DNA of 64,000 nucleotides from Candidatus Ozemibacter sibiricus (GTDB lineage Bacteria > Muiribacteriota > Ozemobacteria > Ozemobacterales > Ozemobacteraceae). Under the pieces are notes generated by a model, which was not told where the DNA came from, searched no databases, and worked only from the letters and a program-made list of their open reading frames with translations. The stretch covers positions 62,001 to 126,000 of the forward strand of contig QOQW01000003.1 in NCBI GenBank assembly GCA_003327425.1, given 5' to 3'. The position numbers were made by a program, and so were the translations under genes. Each line of letters opens with the position of its first letter. Positions within the stretch are counted from its first letter, which is position 1. Positions 39,708 through 50,490 of the stretch are shown piece after piece.

Positions 39708-40916
39708 ATGTTCCGCACCATCCGGGATATCCAGTTCAAAGGCAAACGCGTGCTGGTCCGGGTCGATTTCAACGTGCCGCTCGACAAAACGACCGGCGCC
39801 ATCACCGACGATACCCGCATCCGCGGGGCGATCCCAACGCTCAAGCACATCCTCGACCAGGGCGGCCGGCTGATCGTCATGAGCCACCTGGGCAAAGCCA
39901 AGGGCACTCCCGATCCGAAGTATTCGCTGAAACCGGTCCATCAGCGTCTGCAGGAGCTGCTGGGCCGCCCCGTCACCTTCGCCCCCGATTGCATCGGCGA
40001 GGAAGTGGCGAAGCTGGCCAGGAACCTGAAGGACGGCGAGGTGCTGCTGCTCGAGAACCTGCGGTTCCATGCCGGTGAAGAGAAGAACGATCCGGCCTTC
40101 GCCAAGGCGCTGGCGTCCCTGGGCGACATCTACGTCAGCGACGCCTTCGGCACGGCCCATCGGGCGCATGCCTCGACGGCGGGGATCGCCGACACGCTGC
40201 CAGCCTACGCCGGCTTCCTGATGGAGAAGGAGATCACCTACCTGAACAAGGTGACCCAGAATCCCGAGCGACCGATGGTGGCCATCATGGGCGGCGCCAA
40301 GGTCAGCGACAAGATCCTGGTCATCGAGAACCTGCTGGGCAAGGTCGATACCTTGCTGATCGGCGGCGGCATGGCCTTCACCTTCCTGAAGGCGATGGGC
40401 CACCAGATCGGCAAATCGCTGTGCGAAACCGACCGGCTCGAGGTCGCCAAGAAGATCCTCGACCAGGCCAAGGCCAGCGGCAAGAACCTGGTGCTGCCGG
40501 TCGATGTGGTGACCGCGCCTGAGATCAAGCCCGGCGTCGCCACCAAGACGGTCGACATCACCGCCATGCCCGCCGACGAGATGGGGCTGGATATCGGCCC
40601 GAAGACCGTGGCGAAGTTCACCGCCGAATTGCAGAAGGCCAAGACGGTGCTGTGGAACGGCCCGATGGGCGTGTTCGAGACCAAGCCGTTCGACGCCGGC
40701 ACCCGCAAGATCGCCGAGTGCCTGGCCGGGCTGAAGGCGGTGACCGTGGTCGGCGGCGGCGACTCGGTGGCGGCCATCGAACAGATGGGCGCGGCCGACA
40801 AGGTCTCGCACGTCTCGACCGGCGGTGGCGCCTGCCTCGAGTTCCTCGAAGGGAAGACGCTGCCCGGCATCGAAATCTTCTCGCGCGACATCAAGAACAT
40901 GGTCGGAGGCGCCTGA
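39708..40916 (+). CDS. pgk: Phosphoglycerate kinase
   Basis: 402 residues, normal length, with AAGGAGG 12 bases before ATG. Landmarks: [15 protein letters not shown] at the N-terminus, [56 protein letters not shown], and the ATP-binding [15 protein letters not shown] with [16 protein letters not shown] at the C-terminus. It makes ATP from 1,3-bisphosphoglycerate. One base separates its stop from the tpiA start. Confidence 0.97.
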   Translation: MFRTIRDIQFKGKRVLVRVDFNVPLDKTTGAITDDTRIRGAIPTLKHILDQGGRLIVMSHLGKAKGTPDPKYSLKPVHQRLQELLGRPVTFAPDCIGEEVAKLARNLKDGEVLLLENLRFHAGEEKNDPAFAKALASLGDIYVSDAFGTAHRAHASTAGIADTLPAYAGFLMEKEITYLNKVTQNPERPMVAIMGGAKVSDKILVIENLLGKVDTLLIGGGMAFTFLKAMGHQIGKSLCETDRLEVAKKILDQAKASGKNLVLPVDVVTAPEIKPGVATKTVDITAMPADEMGLDIGPKTVAKFTAELQKAKTVLWNGPMGVFETKPFDAGTRKIAECLAGLKAVTVVGGGDSVAAIEQMGAADKVSHVSTGGGACLEFLEGKTLPGIEIFSRDIKNMVGGA

Positions 40917-40917
40917 C

Positions 40918-41670
40918 ATGGCCAGACGGCCCCTGATCGCCGCCAACTGGAAGATGCACAAGACGGTGCAGGAGGCGAAGTCGTTCGTCGCCGCCCTGCT
41001 GCCCAAGATCGCTGCGGTGCGCGACCGCGACGTGCTGATCTGCCCGCCCTTCCCCCTGATCCATGCGGTCGATCAGGCGCGGCGCGACACGCCGATCCTG
41101 CTGGGCGCTCAGAACATGTATTTCGCCGACAGTGGCGCCTTCACCGGCGAGGTTTCCGGCCCCATGCTCAAGGACCTGCATTGCGAGTTCGTCATCCTGG
41201 GGCATTCCGAGCGCCGCTGGGTGTTCGGGGAGACCGACGAACTGATCAACAAGAAGGTCCTGGCGGCGATCACGCATGGGCTGATCCCCATCCTGTGCGT
41301 GGGCGAGAAGATCGAAGAACGGGAACAGAACCTGACCGAGCAGGTGATCCTCAACCAGCTCGATCTGGGCATCAAGAATGTGCCGGAGAACGTGATTGGC
41401 ACGATGGTCATCGCCTACGAGCCGGTCTGGGCCATCGGCACCGGGCGCAATGCCTCCGCCAAGGATGCCCATGACGCCATCGCCCTGATCCGCGAGTTCA
41501 TCCACAGCCGGTTCGGCAGCGGCGCGGCCGACAAGCTGCGCATCCTGTACGGCGGCTCGGTCAAACCCGAGAACATGGCGACCTACATGCGCGAAGAGGG
41601 CATCGATGGCGCCCTGGTCGGCGGGGCCAGCCTCGATCCGGAGTCGTTCGCCAAGCTCGTCACCTACTGA
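40918..41670 (+). CDS. tpiA: Triosephosphate isomerase
   Basis: 250 residues from ATG 40918 (MARRPLIAANWKMHKTVQEA). Landmarks: NWKMHKT with the active-site Asn and Lys, VILGHSERRWVFGE with catalytic His96, YEPVWAIGTGRNAS with catalytic Glu168, and ILYGGSVKPEN for phosphate binding. It interconverts dihydroxyacetone phosphate and glyceraldehyde-3-phosphate. Last gene of the glycolytic cluster; a strong terminator follows. The longer open frame upstream overlaps pgk and is not used. Confidence 0.97.
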   Translation: MARRPLIAANWKMHKTVQEAKSFVAALLPKIAAVRDRDVLICPPFPLIHAVDQARRDTPILLGAQNMYFADSGAFTGEVSGPMLKDLHCEFVILGHSERRWVFGETDELINKKVLAAITHGLIPILCVGEKIEEREQNLTEQVILNQLDLGIKNVPENVIGTMVIAYEPVWAIGTGRNASAKDAHDAIALIREFIHSRFGSGAADKLRILYGGSVKPENMATYMREEGIDGALVGGASLDPESFAKLVTY

Positions 41671-41689
41671 GCGGTCCTGCGCTGGCCGG

Positions 41690-41726
41690 CCCGCCCGTCG
41701 CCTCCTCGGCGACGGGCGGGTTTTCC
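41690..41726 (+). terminator. Rho-independent terminator of the gap-pgk-tpiA operon
   Basis: CCCGCCCGTCGCC (41690-41702), five-base loop, GGCGACGGGCGGG (41708-41720), then TTTTCC. A 13-base-pair stem, 20 bases after the tpiA stop. Confidence 0.9.
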
Positions 41727-41847
41727 ATGGCAGCACGGCCCCGTCCGCCAGCGCCCAGGCCGAGGTTTGACGACGTCGCGCCCTCGCTCAGAGGTCGCGG
41801 GCGGCCGGGGACCACCGACCGCCTGCGACCGGGCTGGGCGATCGGTT

Positions 41848-41877
41848 TGTCGGGCGAGGGCCGGGCGCGGTATAGTG
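41848..41877 (+). promoter_or_regulatory. Promoter of the GNAT/two-component operon
   Basis: TTGTCG (41848-41853), 18 bases, TATAGT (41872-41877), 35 bases before the start. The same TTGTC-type -35 box appears before the genes at 48231 and 53333. Confidence 0.55.
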
Positions 41878-41911
41878 GGAAACCAGCGAACTCCAACCAC
41901 CGAGGGGAAGG

Positions 41912-42463
41912 ATGGCGGAGCTGAGCATGAGCGAGCTGAGCGGGCGACCGGCCGAGATCGCGGCGGTCCAGCGGTTGCTCGAGGCGGCGCCCGAGTACCA
42001 TTACCGGGTCTATGGGCGGCCGGCCGACCCGGAGGCAGCGGCACGGCTGTTCGCCTGGCTGCCGGCCGGGCGCTCATGCGCCGATCGCTACGTGTGGGGG
42101 CTGCGGGTCGATGGGGAGCTGATCGGGGTGATCGCGCTGGTGCGCGGCCACCCGTATCCGGACACGGCGTTGATCGATCGGTTCCTGCTGGCCGAGCCCT
42201 GGCAGCATCGCGGCTGGGGCACCCGCGCGGTCGACCTCCTCCTCAAACGGGTGCAGGGCTGGCCCGAACTGCGCGTTCTCCGGATCGAGCTGCCGGTCAC
42301 GAATCAACGGGTGGGGAAGTTCCTGACCCGGGTGGGATTCCACCCGACCGGCGAGCGAGTCCCCGTCCCCTTCTCCGACCAGCGTCTGGCCAGCGAAGTC
42401 TGGGTGCGGCCCCTGGCCCCGCTCGCCGGCGACCTTTCCCCGACCCAGGCCGGCCCGTTCTGA
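41912..42463 (+). CDS. GNAT-family acetyltransferase
   Basis: 183 residues; ATG 41912 directly follows GGGGAAGG, and ATG 41927 is an alternative with better spacing. The GNAT fold is clear: YVWGLRVDGELIGVIALVRG (beta strands 2-4), LIDRFLLAEPWQHRGWGTRA with the acetyl-CoA loop Q-x-x-G-x-G, here QHRGWG, and IELPVTNQRVGKFLTRVGFH for motif B. GNAT enzymes transfer acetyl groups to amines of small molecules or proteins; the substrate is unknown. It lies four bases before a histidine kinase gene and is first of a five-gene unit. Confidence 0.85.
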   Translation: MAELSMSELSGRPAEIAAVQRLLEAAPEYHYRVYGRPADPEAAARLFAWLPAGRSCADRYVWGLRVDGELIGVIALVRGHPYPDTALIDRFLLAEPWQHRGWGTRAVDLLLKRVQGWPELRVLRIELPVTNQRVGKFLTRVGFHPTGERVPVPFSDQRLASEVWVRPLAPLAGDLSPTQAGPF

Positions 42464-42467
42464 TGGC

Positions 42468-44174
42468 ATGAGCATCCAGCTGAAGATCGGCCTGGGATTC
42501 GTCATCCTGATCGTTCTGCTGACCTCGGCCACCTCGTACTGGGCCGCCCAGACGCTGAGCATCTCGCTCGAGGCCTCCGATCTCGAGAAGCTGCAGGGGC
42601 TGCGCGAGCAGGTGCTGCAGTCCTTGGCGGCCGAGCAGGCGGCTCTCGCCTCGATCTCCCAGCAGGTGAGCGCGGCCCTGGGCGTTCTCGATTTCTCGGA
42701 GGCCGGATTGGACGAAGCCCTCAGCGTGGCCGAACAACTGAAGCGCCACCTGACCCTCGACTGGATCGAAGTCTACCGCGAGGGCATCCCCCTGCTGCAT
42801 CCTTCGATCCGCCTGCGCGGGCCGTTCCTGCCGGCCCGGCGGTGGCCGGTGCGCCTGACCGCGGCGGGGCCTCTGTCGGGCACTTCCTACCTGGTGGCCG
42901 CCAGCCGAGTGCCGAAGCGCCCTCTGCTGGTGGTGGTGGCCCGGCGGCCTGGCGAGATCCGGATTCCGTTCTACGCCCTCTGGGACCGCGAAGGCTTGCT
43001 GACCCATTCCCCCGATTGCCCCCCGCCGGCCGATCTGCGGGAGTTCGAACCAGGAGGCGTGACCTTCCAGCGGCTGCACCGGGGCCGGTTTCTGCGACTG
43101 CGCGCCGAACCGCTGGAACCGGGCGGCCCCTTCCTGATGGTCGGCTATGAAGCCGACATGGCCACGCTGTCACGGACGGGAGTCAATGCCCTGATGATTC
43201 GGCTCGCCCTGCTGGAGGTGGGAGGCTTGCTGGTCCTGGGCTACTTCCTCGGCCGGCGGTTGTTCCGACCGTTGCGCCGGTTGCGGAAAGGGATCGAACG
43301 AGTGGCCGAAGGGCATTGGCAGGAGCTACCTCTCGAAGAGGAAGACTTCCGCAGCGAAGGGGACGAGATCGGCGTGCTGGCGCGCAGCTTCAACCGGATG
43401 GTGCGGGAGCTGCGAGCGGCCCAGGAGCGCCTGCTCGAGGTGCAGAACCAGTTGCTGCAGAAGGAGAAGATGGCCGTGCTGGGGCGGTTTTCCGCCAATG
43501 TGGCCCACGAGATCAACAATCCGCTGGGCACGATCCTGGTCAGCGCCGGCTTGATCCAGGAGGCGGTCCGGGCTGGCCAGCCGCCCGATGCCGGCGACCT
43601 GGAGGCGATCGTCGAGGAGACCAAGCGTTGCCGGGCGATCGTCGAATCGCTGCTGCGCTATGCGCACAACCGACCGCCCGACCTGCAGCCCCACTGCCTG
43701 CCCGATCTGGTGACCGGCCTCCTGCACCGCCTGGCGGGCGGGGCCGCCTGGCGCGGCCTGACGATCGAAACCGCGCCGTTCCCGCCGGTGACGGTCCTGG
43801 CCGACGCCACCGGCTTTTCCCAGGTGCTGCGCAATCTGCTCGACAATGCGCGCGATGCGGTGGCGACGGTCGAGAACCCGCGGATCCGGGTGACGGCGGG
43901 GCCGGCCGGGCCCGATGCCGTGCGGATCACGGTGGCCGACAACGGGCCGGGGCTGGCCGGGGAGGTGGCGGCGCACCTGTTCGAACCCCTGATGACCACC
44001 AAGGCCCAGGGGACGGGGCTGGGCCTGGCCATCTGCCAGTCGATCGTCGAAGGACACGGCGGGCGGATCTGGGCTGAACGAACGGCGGACGGCTGGACCG
44101 CCTTCCATTTCACGGTGCGGACCACCTCGCCGGGCTCCTCGCCGCCCGGGGAGGAACCCGCCAAAGGAGCGTGA
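42468..44174 (+). CDS. Sensor histidine kinase (NtrB-like partner of the next gene)
   Basis: 568 residues. TM1 (about 5-26), an extracytoplasmic sensor (about 27-240), TM2 (about 245-264), HAMP (about 265-325), then a dimerisation domain with VAHEINNPLG (phospho-acceptor His347) and a HATPase domain (NLLDNARDAV N box, VADNGPGL, LFEPLMTTKAQGTGLGLAIC). This H box with E-I-N-N-P is typical of kinases that pair with sigma54 activators. The sensor is unlike known PAS or Cache domains by eye. The response regulator gene begins five bases downstream. Confidence 0.93.
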   Translation: MSIQLKIGLGFVILIVLLTSATSYWAAQTLSISLEASDLEKLQGLREQVLQSLAAEQAALASISQQVSAALGVLDFSEAGLDEALSVAEQLKRHLTLDWIEVYREGIPLLHPSIRLRGPFLPARRWPVRLTAAGPLSGTSYLVAASRVPKRPLLVVVARRPGEIRIPFYALWDREGLLTHSPDCPPPADLREFEPGGVTFQRLHRGRFLRLRAEPLEPGGPFLMVGYEADMATLSRTGVNALMIRLALLEVGGLLVLGYFLGRRLFRPLRRLRKGIERVAEGHWQELPLEEEDFRSEGDEIGVLARSFNRMVRELRAAQERLLEVQNQLLQKEKMAVLGRFSANVAHEINNPLGTILVSAGLIQEAVRAGQPPDAGDLEAIVEETKRCRAIVESLLRYAHNRPPDLQPHCLPDLVTGLLHRLAGGAAWRGLTIETAPFPPVTVLADATGFSQVLRNLLDNARDAVATVENPRIRVTAGPAGPDAVRITVADNGPGLAGEVAAHLFEPLMTTKAQGTGLGLAICQSIVEGHGGRIWAERTADGWTAFHFTVRTTSPGSSPPGEEPAKGA

Positions 44175-44178
44175 GCAG

Positions 44179-45524
<1,346 letters not shown>

Positions 45525-45528
<4 letters not shown>

Positions 45529-46772
45529 GCGCCCGCTCGCCTCATCGGGTCGGCCGCCGATTCGTCCTGGTCGTGGTCGCGGGGCTGGTCGGTTGGGTGA
45601 TCGTCGGCCTGGGGACGAGCCCCCCGATCGGCGGCGAGCCCGCCATCCCCTACCGCCTGGATCAGACCGCGGAAGGGGTGGCCATCGTCTTTCCTGAACC
45701 GATGGCCGTCGATCGCCTGCTGGTCTCGGCGACCCATCCGGGCGTCTGGGGCATGGGCCGAGCCGCGCGCCTCGGGGTGGCCAAGACGGCCTCGCAGGCG
45801 GCGGTGGCCGGCTGGCAGACCGAACACGGGGACCTGCTGGTCTTTCCGCTGGCCGATCCGTGGACCGATCGGATCGAACTGATCGCGCTCGCCGCCCTGC
45901 CGGCCCCGGCCAGCCCGTCCTGGGAGCTGCGCATCGAAGGGACGGGGGCCCGTCGTCGGCGGCTGGAACATCGGCTCGCGGCCTTGACGACCGCGGTGGC
46001 GGAGCGGCAGACCCGCCAGGGGTGCTTCTGCTGCCATCAGGTGATGCCGCTGGCGCTGGCCAATCACCTGGCCCGAGAGCGCCAACTGGCGCGGCCGCTC
46101 TCGCCGCTGGCCAGTTGGGCCCTCGAACTGGCCCGCTGGCAACGGCCGGATGGCTCCTTCTCCTTCCCGGCCGCCCCCGAGTTCGGGGTGGTGACTCCGA
46201 CCCTGACCGCGGCGGCGGTGCTGGGATGGGTCCAGGATCTGGATCCGGCCCTGGAGACCGCTCTGTTGAAGGCGGCGTCATTCCTGGTCGCGCAACAGCA
46301 GCCAGATGGCAGTCTGGTGCCTGACTTCACCTTCCCTCCCCTGCTGAACGGGCGACCGGCCATGGGCTGGCTGTTCGTCCATGCCTTGCGCGAGCTGGCC
46401 GCGCTCCTGGAGCGGCGGGGATTCGCCCCCATGCCGCGCTTCGTCTGGGCCCAGCAGCGGGCCGCCACCTGGCTGGAGGAAAACGCCAGGAGCGGGACCG
46501 ACCAGGCCGTCTTCAACTGGCTGGCACGGGGGGAGGCCGGCCCTCCCGACGAGATCGCCAGCTTCCTGAGCACGTTGCATCCCGAGCACGACCCTGAATG
46601 GATCGCCCTGCTGGCGTGCCTTGCTTCCCCCAGGGAACTGCGCGGACGGCTCCCGGCGAGCGCGTCGTCCCCCGTAGCTTCCCCGCCAGAGCCGGTTCTG
46701 AAACCGAGCGGGGCGGGCCGGTTCCGTCAGGAGGCCTGGGGCCTGGTGCGAGACCTGGCGGACGCACCATAG
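45525..46772 (+). CDS. Exported alpha/alpha-toroid (prenyltransferase/squalene-cyclase-like) protein with a CXXCH motif
   Basis: 415 residues with a GTG start that overlaps the preceding stop (GTGA). A hydrophobic N-terminus (about 12-31) is a signal or anchor, followed by a beta-rich part (about 40-140). Residues about 160-330 contain the repeated pattern of alpha/alpha toroids, A-x-x-[LW]-x-x-x-Q-x-x-D-G-S-[FL], seen in LELARWQRPDGSFSF and ASFLVAQQQPDGSLV. In between lies QGCFCCHQVM: Cys-Phe-Cys-Cys-His, which fits the c-type heme motif CXXCH. If exported, a covalently bound heme is possible. The family function is unknown; its place behind a two-component pair suggests it is part of the same envelope response. 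Confidence 0.7.
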
Positions 46773-46798
46773 GGTTCAGGATTCTTCGCAACCTGCCG

Positions 46799-48154
46799 AT
46801 GAAGCCCGGGATGATGCTTCTCTGGCCCTGGCGACGGCTGCTGCGGTGGTGGGCAGGGGTGGTGTTGGTGCTGGTGCTGACCGCTCCACCCATCTTCGGC
46901 TATGGCGCCGATCCCCTCACCCCGCAGGGGATTCGGCAGGAGTTCGCCCTGCTGTCGGCACGGTTGCGACAGACGCCGAACGACGTGACCGTGCTGAACT
47001 CGCTGGGCATCCTGTATGCGCGGGCGGGCCAGCTGAACGACGCCATCCTGCTGTGGAATCGCGCCCTGACGATCAATCCGCGCTACATCCACCTCTACAA
47101 CAACCTGGGTTCGGCCTTGAAAGCCCAGGGGAGAGTGGAAGAAGCGGTCAGGGTCTACCAGGCCGGCCTGGCGATCACCCCCTCGTTCTGGATCTACTAC
47201 AACCTCGGTCTGCTCGAGAAAGATCGCGGCCGCTACCGAGAAGCCGCGCACTATTTCCGGGAATGCCTGCGGCAGAATCCTCGCTTCGAGGCAGCGGCCC
47301 AGAGACTGGAAGACCTCGGGTATGTGCTGGCGTCGCAGCAGGCCGCCCAGGGCATCCCGTACAAGCCCCCGACCGACCTCGAGGCCCTCAGCTTGACCAT
47401 GCTCGAACGCATGGAAGGCGAGGAGGGAGGCGGGGAAGGGGCGGAGCCGCGTCCGGCCGGAGCGCCGAGCGATACGCGCCGACCCTGGCGCGCCGCGGGC
47501 GGCGCCGATCTGCCAGTGACGATGACGGTCGAGACCTGCGCCGCCTATCTCGAGAAGATGGCGCAAGGAGCCCCGACCCGCCTGGTGGCGCTGACCTTCG
47601 ACGATGGACCGCATCCGTCGATCACGCCGCGTCTGCTCGATCTGTTGCAGGCCCACGGCGCCAAAGGCACCTTCTTCGTGCTGGGCAGCCGGGCCGAATC
47701 GTATCCCGAGCTGCTCGAGCGCATGGTGCGGGAGGGTCACGAGGTCGGCAACCACTCCTGGTCGCACAAATCCCTGGTGCGGCTGGGCCCGGCCACCGCG
47801 CGCGCCGATCTGCAGCGCGCCGCCGCCACCATCGAGGCCTGCACCAATCAGCCCTGCCGGCTGGTGCGTCCGCCCTACGGCCATACCAATGCCGAGATCC
47901 GGGCCATGATCCATCGGTCGGGGTGGGCCCACATCATGTGGGACGCCGACAGCCGCGACTGGCAGTTGAGCGATGCCAACCAGATGCTGGCCCGCACTCT
48001 GCGCAAGACGTCCCCAGGCGCGGTCTTGCTGTTCCATGACATCCATCCCGGAGTGTTGCGGGTGCTGCCAGTGCTGCTGCCCGCCCTCCGCCAGTGCGGG
48101 TACCGGTTCGTGACCGTCTCGGAACTGCTCCGATTGCAAGGTTCACGCAGTTGA
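46799..48154 (+). CDS. Exported TPR-polysaccharide deacetylase fusion
   Basis: 451 residues from ATG 46799; ATG 46811 and 46814 are alternatives. A signal/anchor (about 14-34) precedes two to three TPR repeats (about 55-165, ILLWNRALTINPRYIHLYNN and GLLEKDRGRYREAAHYFREC), a low-complexity linker, and a NodB-type carbohydrate esterase family 4 domain (about 245-445). The deacetylase motifs are intact: ALTFDDGPHP (catalytic and metal Asp), VGNHSWSHKSL (metal His pair), and RPPYGHTNAE; LLFHDIHPG is near the end. It probably removes acetyl groups from peptidoglycan or another surface polysaccharide. TPRs may dock it onto a partner. Confidence 0.88.
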   Translation: MKPGMMLLWPWRRLLRWWAGVVLVLVLTAPPIFGYGADPLTPQGIRQEFALLSARLRQTPNDVTVLNSLGILYARAGQLNDAILLWNRALTINPRYIHLYNNLGSALKAQGRVEEAVRVYQAGLAITPSFWIYYNLGLLEKDRGRYREAAHYFRECLRQNPRFEAAAQRLEDLGYVLASQQAAQGIPYKPPTDLEALSLTMLERMEGEEGGGEGAEPRPAGAPSDTRRPWRAAGGADLPVTMTVETCAAYLEKMAQGAPTRLVALTFDDGPHPSITPRLLDLLQAHGAKGTFFVLGSRAESYPELLERMVREGHEVGNHSWSHKSLVRLGPATARADLQRAAATIEACTNQPCRLVRPPYGHTNAEIRAMIHRSGWAHIMWDADSRDWQLSDANQMLARTLRKTSPGAVLLFHDIHPGVLRVLPVLLPALRQCGYRFVTVSELLRLQGSRS

Positions 48155-48183
48155 GACGGGGGGCCTGCCGCGGCCCTCATCGC

Positions 48184-48212
48184 TTGTCTCTCGCCAGCCG
48201 GGCGGGTAGAAT
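48184..48212 (+). promoter_or_regulatory. Promoter of the small membrane protein gene
   Basis: TTGTCT (48184-48189), 17 bases, TAGAAT (48207-48212), 19 bases before ATG 48231. Four and five of six matches. Confidence 0.5.
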
Positions 48213-48230
48213 GCCGCCAGGCCCACCGCC

Positions 48231-48479
48231 ATGTGGATCGCGTTGCTGGATTTCTGCCTGTTCCTGCTGCTGGTCGCCTTCTTCTTCTACGGCCTGAACG
48301 CCTGGGATCGCCTGCTGAGCGATCCCGAGGAAGAGGAGGAGCCGGTCGCCCGGCGACGGGGGGGGCCGCCGCCAGAAACGCCCCCTCCGCCCGGCCGGTT
48401 CTGGGCGCTCTGGGTGCTGGTGGCAGGCGGCGGCATGGTCGCGCTGGTGGGCGACCTGCTGGCGTGGTGGCTGGGCTAG
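48231..48479 (+). CDS. Small two-helix membrane protein
   Basis: 82 residues. Two hydrophobic helices (about 3-22 and 59-80) flank an acidic stretch (DPEEEEEPVARRR) and a Pro-rich linker. No family was recognised. A credible promoter lies just upstream and the frame has the codon bias of its neighbours, which supports a real gene despite its size; there is no strong ribosome binding site. Confidence 0.6.
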   Translation: MWIALLDFCLFLLLVAFFFYGLNAWDRLLSDPEEEEEPVARRRGGPPPETPPPPGRFWALWVLVAGGGMVALVGDLLAWWLG

Positions 48480-48558
48480 GTCACCGCTTTCGACGCCGCG
48501 TGACCCGCTGCGGCGAACCTCTGTCGTTTCGCCAGAACCCTGGCCGCAGGGGGTAGGT

Positions 48559-49515
48559 TCAGGGCTGATCGGCCGGGCCGCCAGGCGCCGGCTCTCCTGG
48601 GGAGGAGGAAGGCGTCGCCTGGTCGGGGGCAGTGGTTTCCTCGCGGGGCATCGCGGTCGGAGGGGTGGCGAGAGGGGAATCCAATATCGGCTGGTCCGCG
48701 ATCGGATCAGAAAGAGGGGGCTGGCCACCGGGCGCGGCCCTTGATGCCCCGTCGTCTCGATCGACCATCGGGGCAAGCGAGGCGACAGCGGACTCAGTTC
48801 CTGCCGAAAGCGTGGTCGCGGTAGTGGCTGGTTCTGCGCCGATCCCGGGCGTGGAGGCGATGCCCGAGGGCGAGGCTCCCTCTCGGGGAGGCGAAGCCAG
48901 AGGGTCCGACGCCGTGGCCAAGGGCGCTTTCGATTCGTCGAGAGGCGACAAGAAGGGGGCAGGGCTGGCAAGAGCGGTCTTTTCAGGAGCGGCAGGGGAA
49001 GAGAGGGGAGACGGGCTCGCCGCGGAGGTCGCCACCTGAGAGGGAGAGGCAGGCGGTTCGGCGACCGCGGCGTGGCCAGGGTTCGCCGGGGCCTGGGCAG
49101 GCGGTTCCTGGGAGGGGGAGCCCGCCGCTGGGGCAGGCGCGGCCTGGCCCGCCACGGCAGCCGCCGCCGCTCGCGCCGGTTCTGTGTTTGCCGATGACAT
49201 GGGCGTGGAGGCAGACGCGGCGGGGGACGAACCGGCCGGGCGGCCTTTCCCCTGCCCTTTGTTCAGGATGGCCAGGAACTCCTGGTAGGCGTCGTTGAAT
49301 TCTTTCAACCGCTGGGGAGCGGCAGGATCGCCGGCCATCTTGGCCCGCAGGTAGGCCTGATAGGTCTCCATGTACCGCCGGGTCATGGCCTCGTAGGACT
49401 GGCCCGCCGGCCCGCCCAGGGCAGGAATGATCTGCCCGATCACGAGGGCGAGGATGAGGCACGGAGCGCCCAGGCGGCCTGACCGCCGGCGCGAACGAAC
49501 GATGTGGTTGGACAT
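48559..49515 (-). CDS. Exported Ala/Pro/Ser-rich low-complexity protein
   Basis: 318 residues from ATG 49515, with AGAGGAG upstream; the frame stays open further but without start signals. A signal peptide (about 17-36, APCLILALVIGQIIPALGG) is followed by a short helical part with repeated Tyr (YEAMTRRYMETYQAYLRAKM, about 40-85) and then about 230 residues of Ala, Pro, Ser, Thr and Gly without fixed structure. Such proteins often span the envelope or are surface linkers. It is transcribed divergently from the next gene, from the promoter at 49550-49578. Confidence 0.7.
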   Translation of the reverse strand: MSNHIVRSRRRSGRLGAPCLILALVIGQIIPALGGPAGQSYEAMTRRYMETYQAYLRAKMAGDPAAPQRLKEFNDAYQEFLAILNKGQGKGRPAGSSPAASASTPMSSANTEPARAAAAAVAGQAAPAPAAGSPSQEPPAQAPANPGHAAVAEPPASPSQVATSAASPSPLSSPAAPEKTALASPAPFLSPLDESKAPLATASDPLASPPREGASPSGIASTPGIGAEPATTATTLSAGTESAVASLAPMVDRDDGASRAAPGGQPPLSDPIADQPILDSPLATPPTAMPREETTAPDQATPSSSPGEPAPGGPADQP

Positions 49516-49549
49516 GGCGGGCTCCTCTTGGTTCGCGTTTCTCTTCGGC

Positions 49550-49578
49550 ATTATAGCGGCGGCCGTCCCGCGGTTCAA
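49550..49578 (-). promoter_or_regulatory. Promoter of the low-complexity protein gene
   Basis: Minus strand TTGAAC (49573-49578), 17 bases, perfect TATAAT (49550-49555), 35 bases before the start. Confidence 0.65.
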
Positions 49579-49685
49579 CGGGGACGCGGACGCGGGCGGC
49601 CGGCACCGGATTCGCATTCTGCCAGGAAATGCGGTAGGATACGAGCCGAAAGCGTTCCAGTGCCCACTGGACAGGAGGTAAGAAC

Positions 49686-50414
49686 ATGGAACATCGTCGT
49701 TGCCATCGATGGACCCGAGGGCTGGCGCTGATGGCGTTCGTGCTGCTGGCACGGCCCGCCCTTCAGGCCGGGAATCCGGCCGAGGAGCTGCTCAAGGCTC
49801 TGCAGGCGACCTTCAAAGAAAAGGTCAAAGAGGTCGTGGCCGATCAGCTGGTCCGGTTCGACGCCCAGCGCGGCATTCTCGAGTTCTCTCCCCTGGTACT
49901 GAAGTTCGTCGGCAAGCTGGCCAAGGATCGAACCACCCTCTTCAAGGAGTTCGACATCGAGCCGGAGGGCAACCAGATCCGGTTCCACCTGGTGACGAAA
50001 GGCGGCACCACTCTGCGGGCCGCGATCGTCCCGCAAGCGCTCGATCTGGATCTGCGCGAGTTCGCGGTCCGCGGCCTGCTGCCGGAAGGGATCGACCTGA
50101 AGACCGATCCTTCCCTGCAGCAGTCGGTGACCTCGTTCCTCGACACCCTGCTGGGGGTGCCGCAGAAGGCGGCCACGCTGCTGAAGCACGTGTCGTTCGA
50201 AGGCAACACCTTCCGGCTGACGCGCCCCGTCAAGATCTCGCCGTTGGGGCGCCTGCTCGAGGGGAAGACCGCTCCCGCCTCGGGCACGCTGATGGCGTTG
50301 CCACTGTCGATGGAGAACGGTCGACTGGCCATCCACCTGGGCAAGGCCGGCGTGTCCGACCAGGTGGCGAAGATGCTGGTCGAACTCCTGCTGCTGAAGC
50401 TCAAGCTGCCTTGA
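49686..50414 (+). CDS. Exported protein of unknown function
   Basis: 242 residues behind ACAGGAGGT. A signal peptide (about 12-28, GLALMAFVLLARPALQAG) precedes a domain of alternating beta strands and helices (FDIEPEGNQIRFHLVTKGGT, ALDLDLREFAVRGLLPEGID, SFEGNTFRLTRPVKISPLGR). The pattern of amphipathic strands suggests a lipid-binding fold of the LmeA/DUF2993 type, but this is a guess. It is followed by a TPR-like membrane protein and a PAP2 phosphatase in the same direction, so the three may form a unit concerned with lipids. Confidence 0.7.
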   Translation: MEHRRCHRWTRGLALMAFVLLARPALQAGNPAEELLKALQATFKEKVKEVVADQLVRFDAQRGILEFSPLVLKFVGKLAKDRTTLFKEFDIEPEGNQIRFHLVTKGGTTLRAAIVPQALDLDLREFAVRGLLPEGIDLKTDPSLQQSVTSFLDTLLGVPQKAATLLKHVSFEGNTFRLTRPVKISPLGRLLEGKTAPASGTLMALPLSMENGRLAIHLGKAGVSDQVAKMLVELLLLKLKLP

Positions 50415-50490
50415 CCCGCAGGCGGCGAGCCGCGACCGCTGGCCCCGGCCCGGCCGTCCTCGCCGCCCGCCGCACCTCGTTTTCGACCTG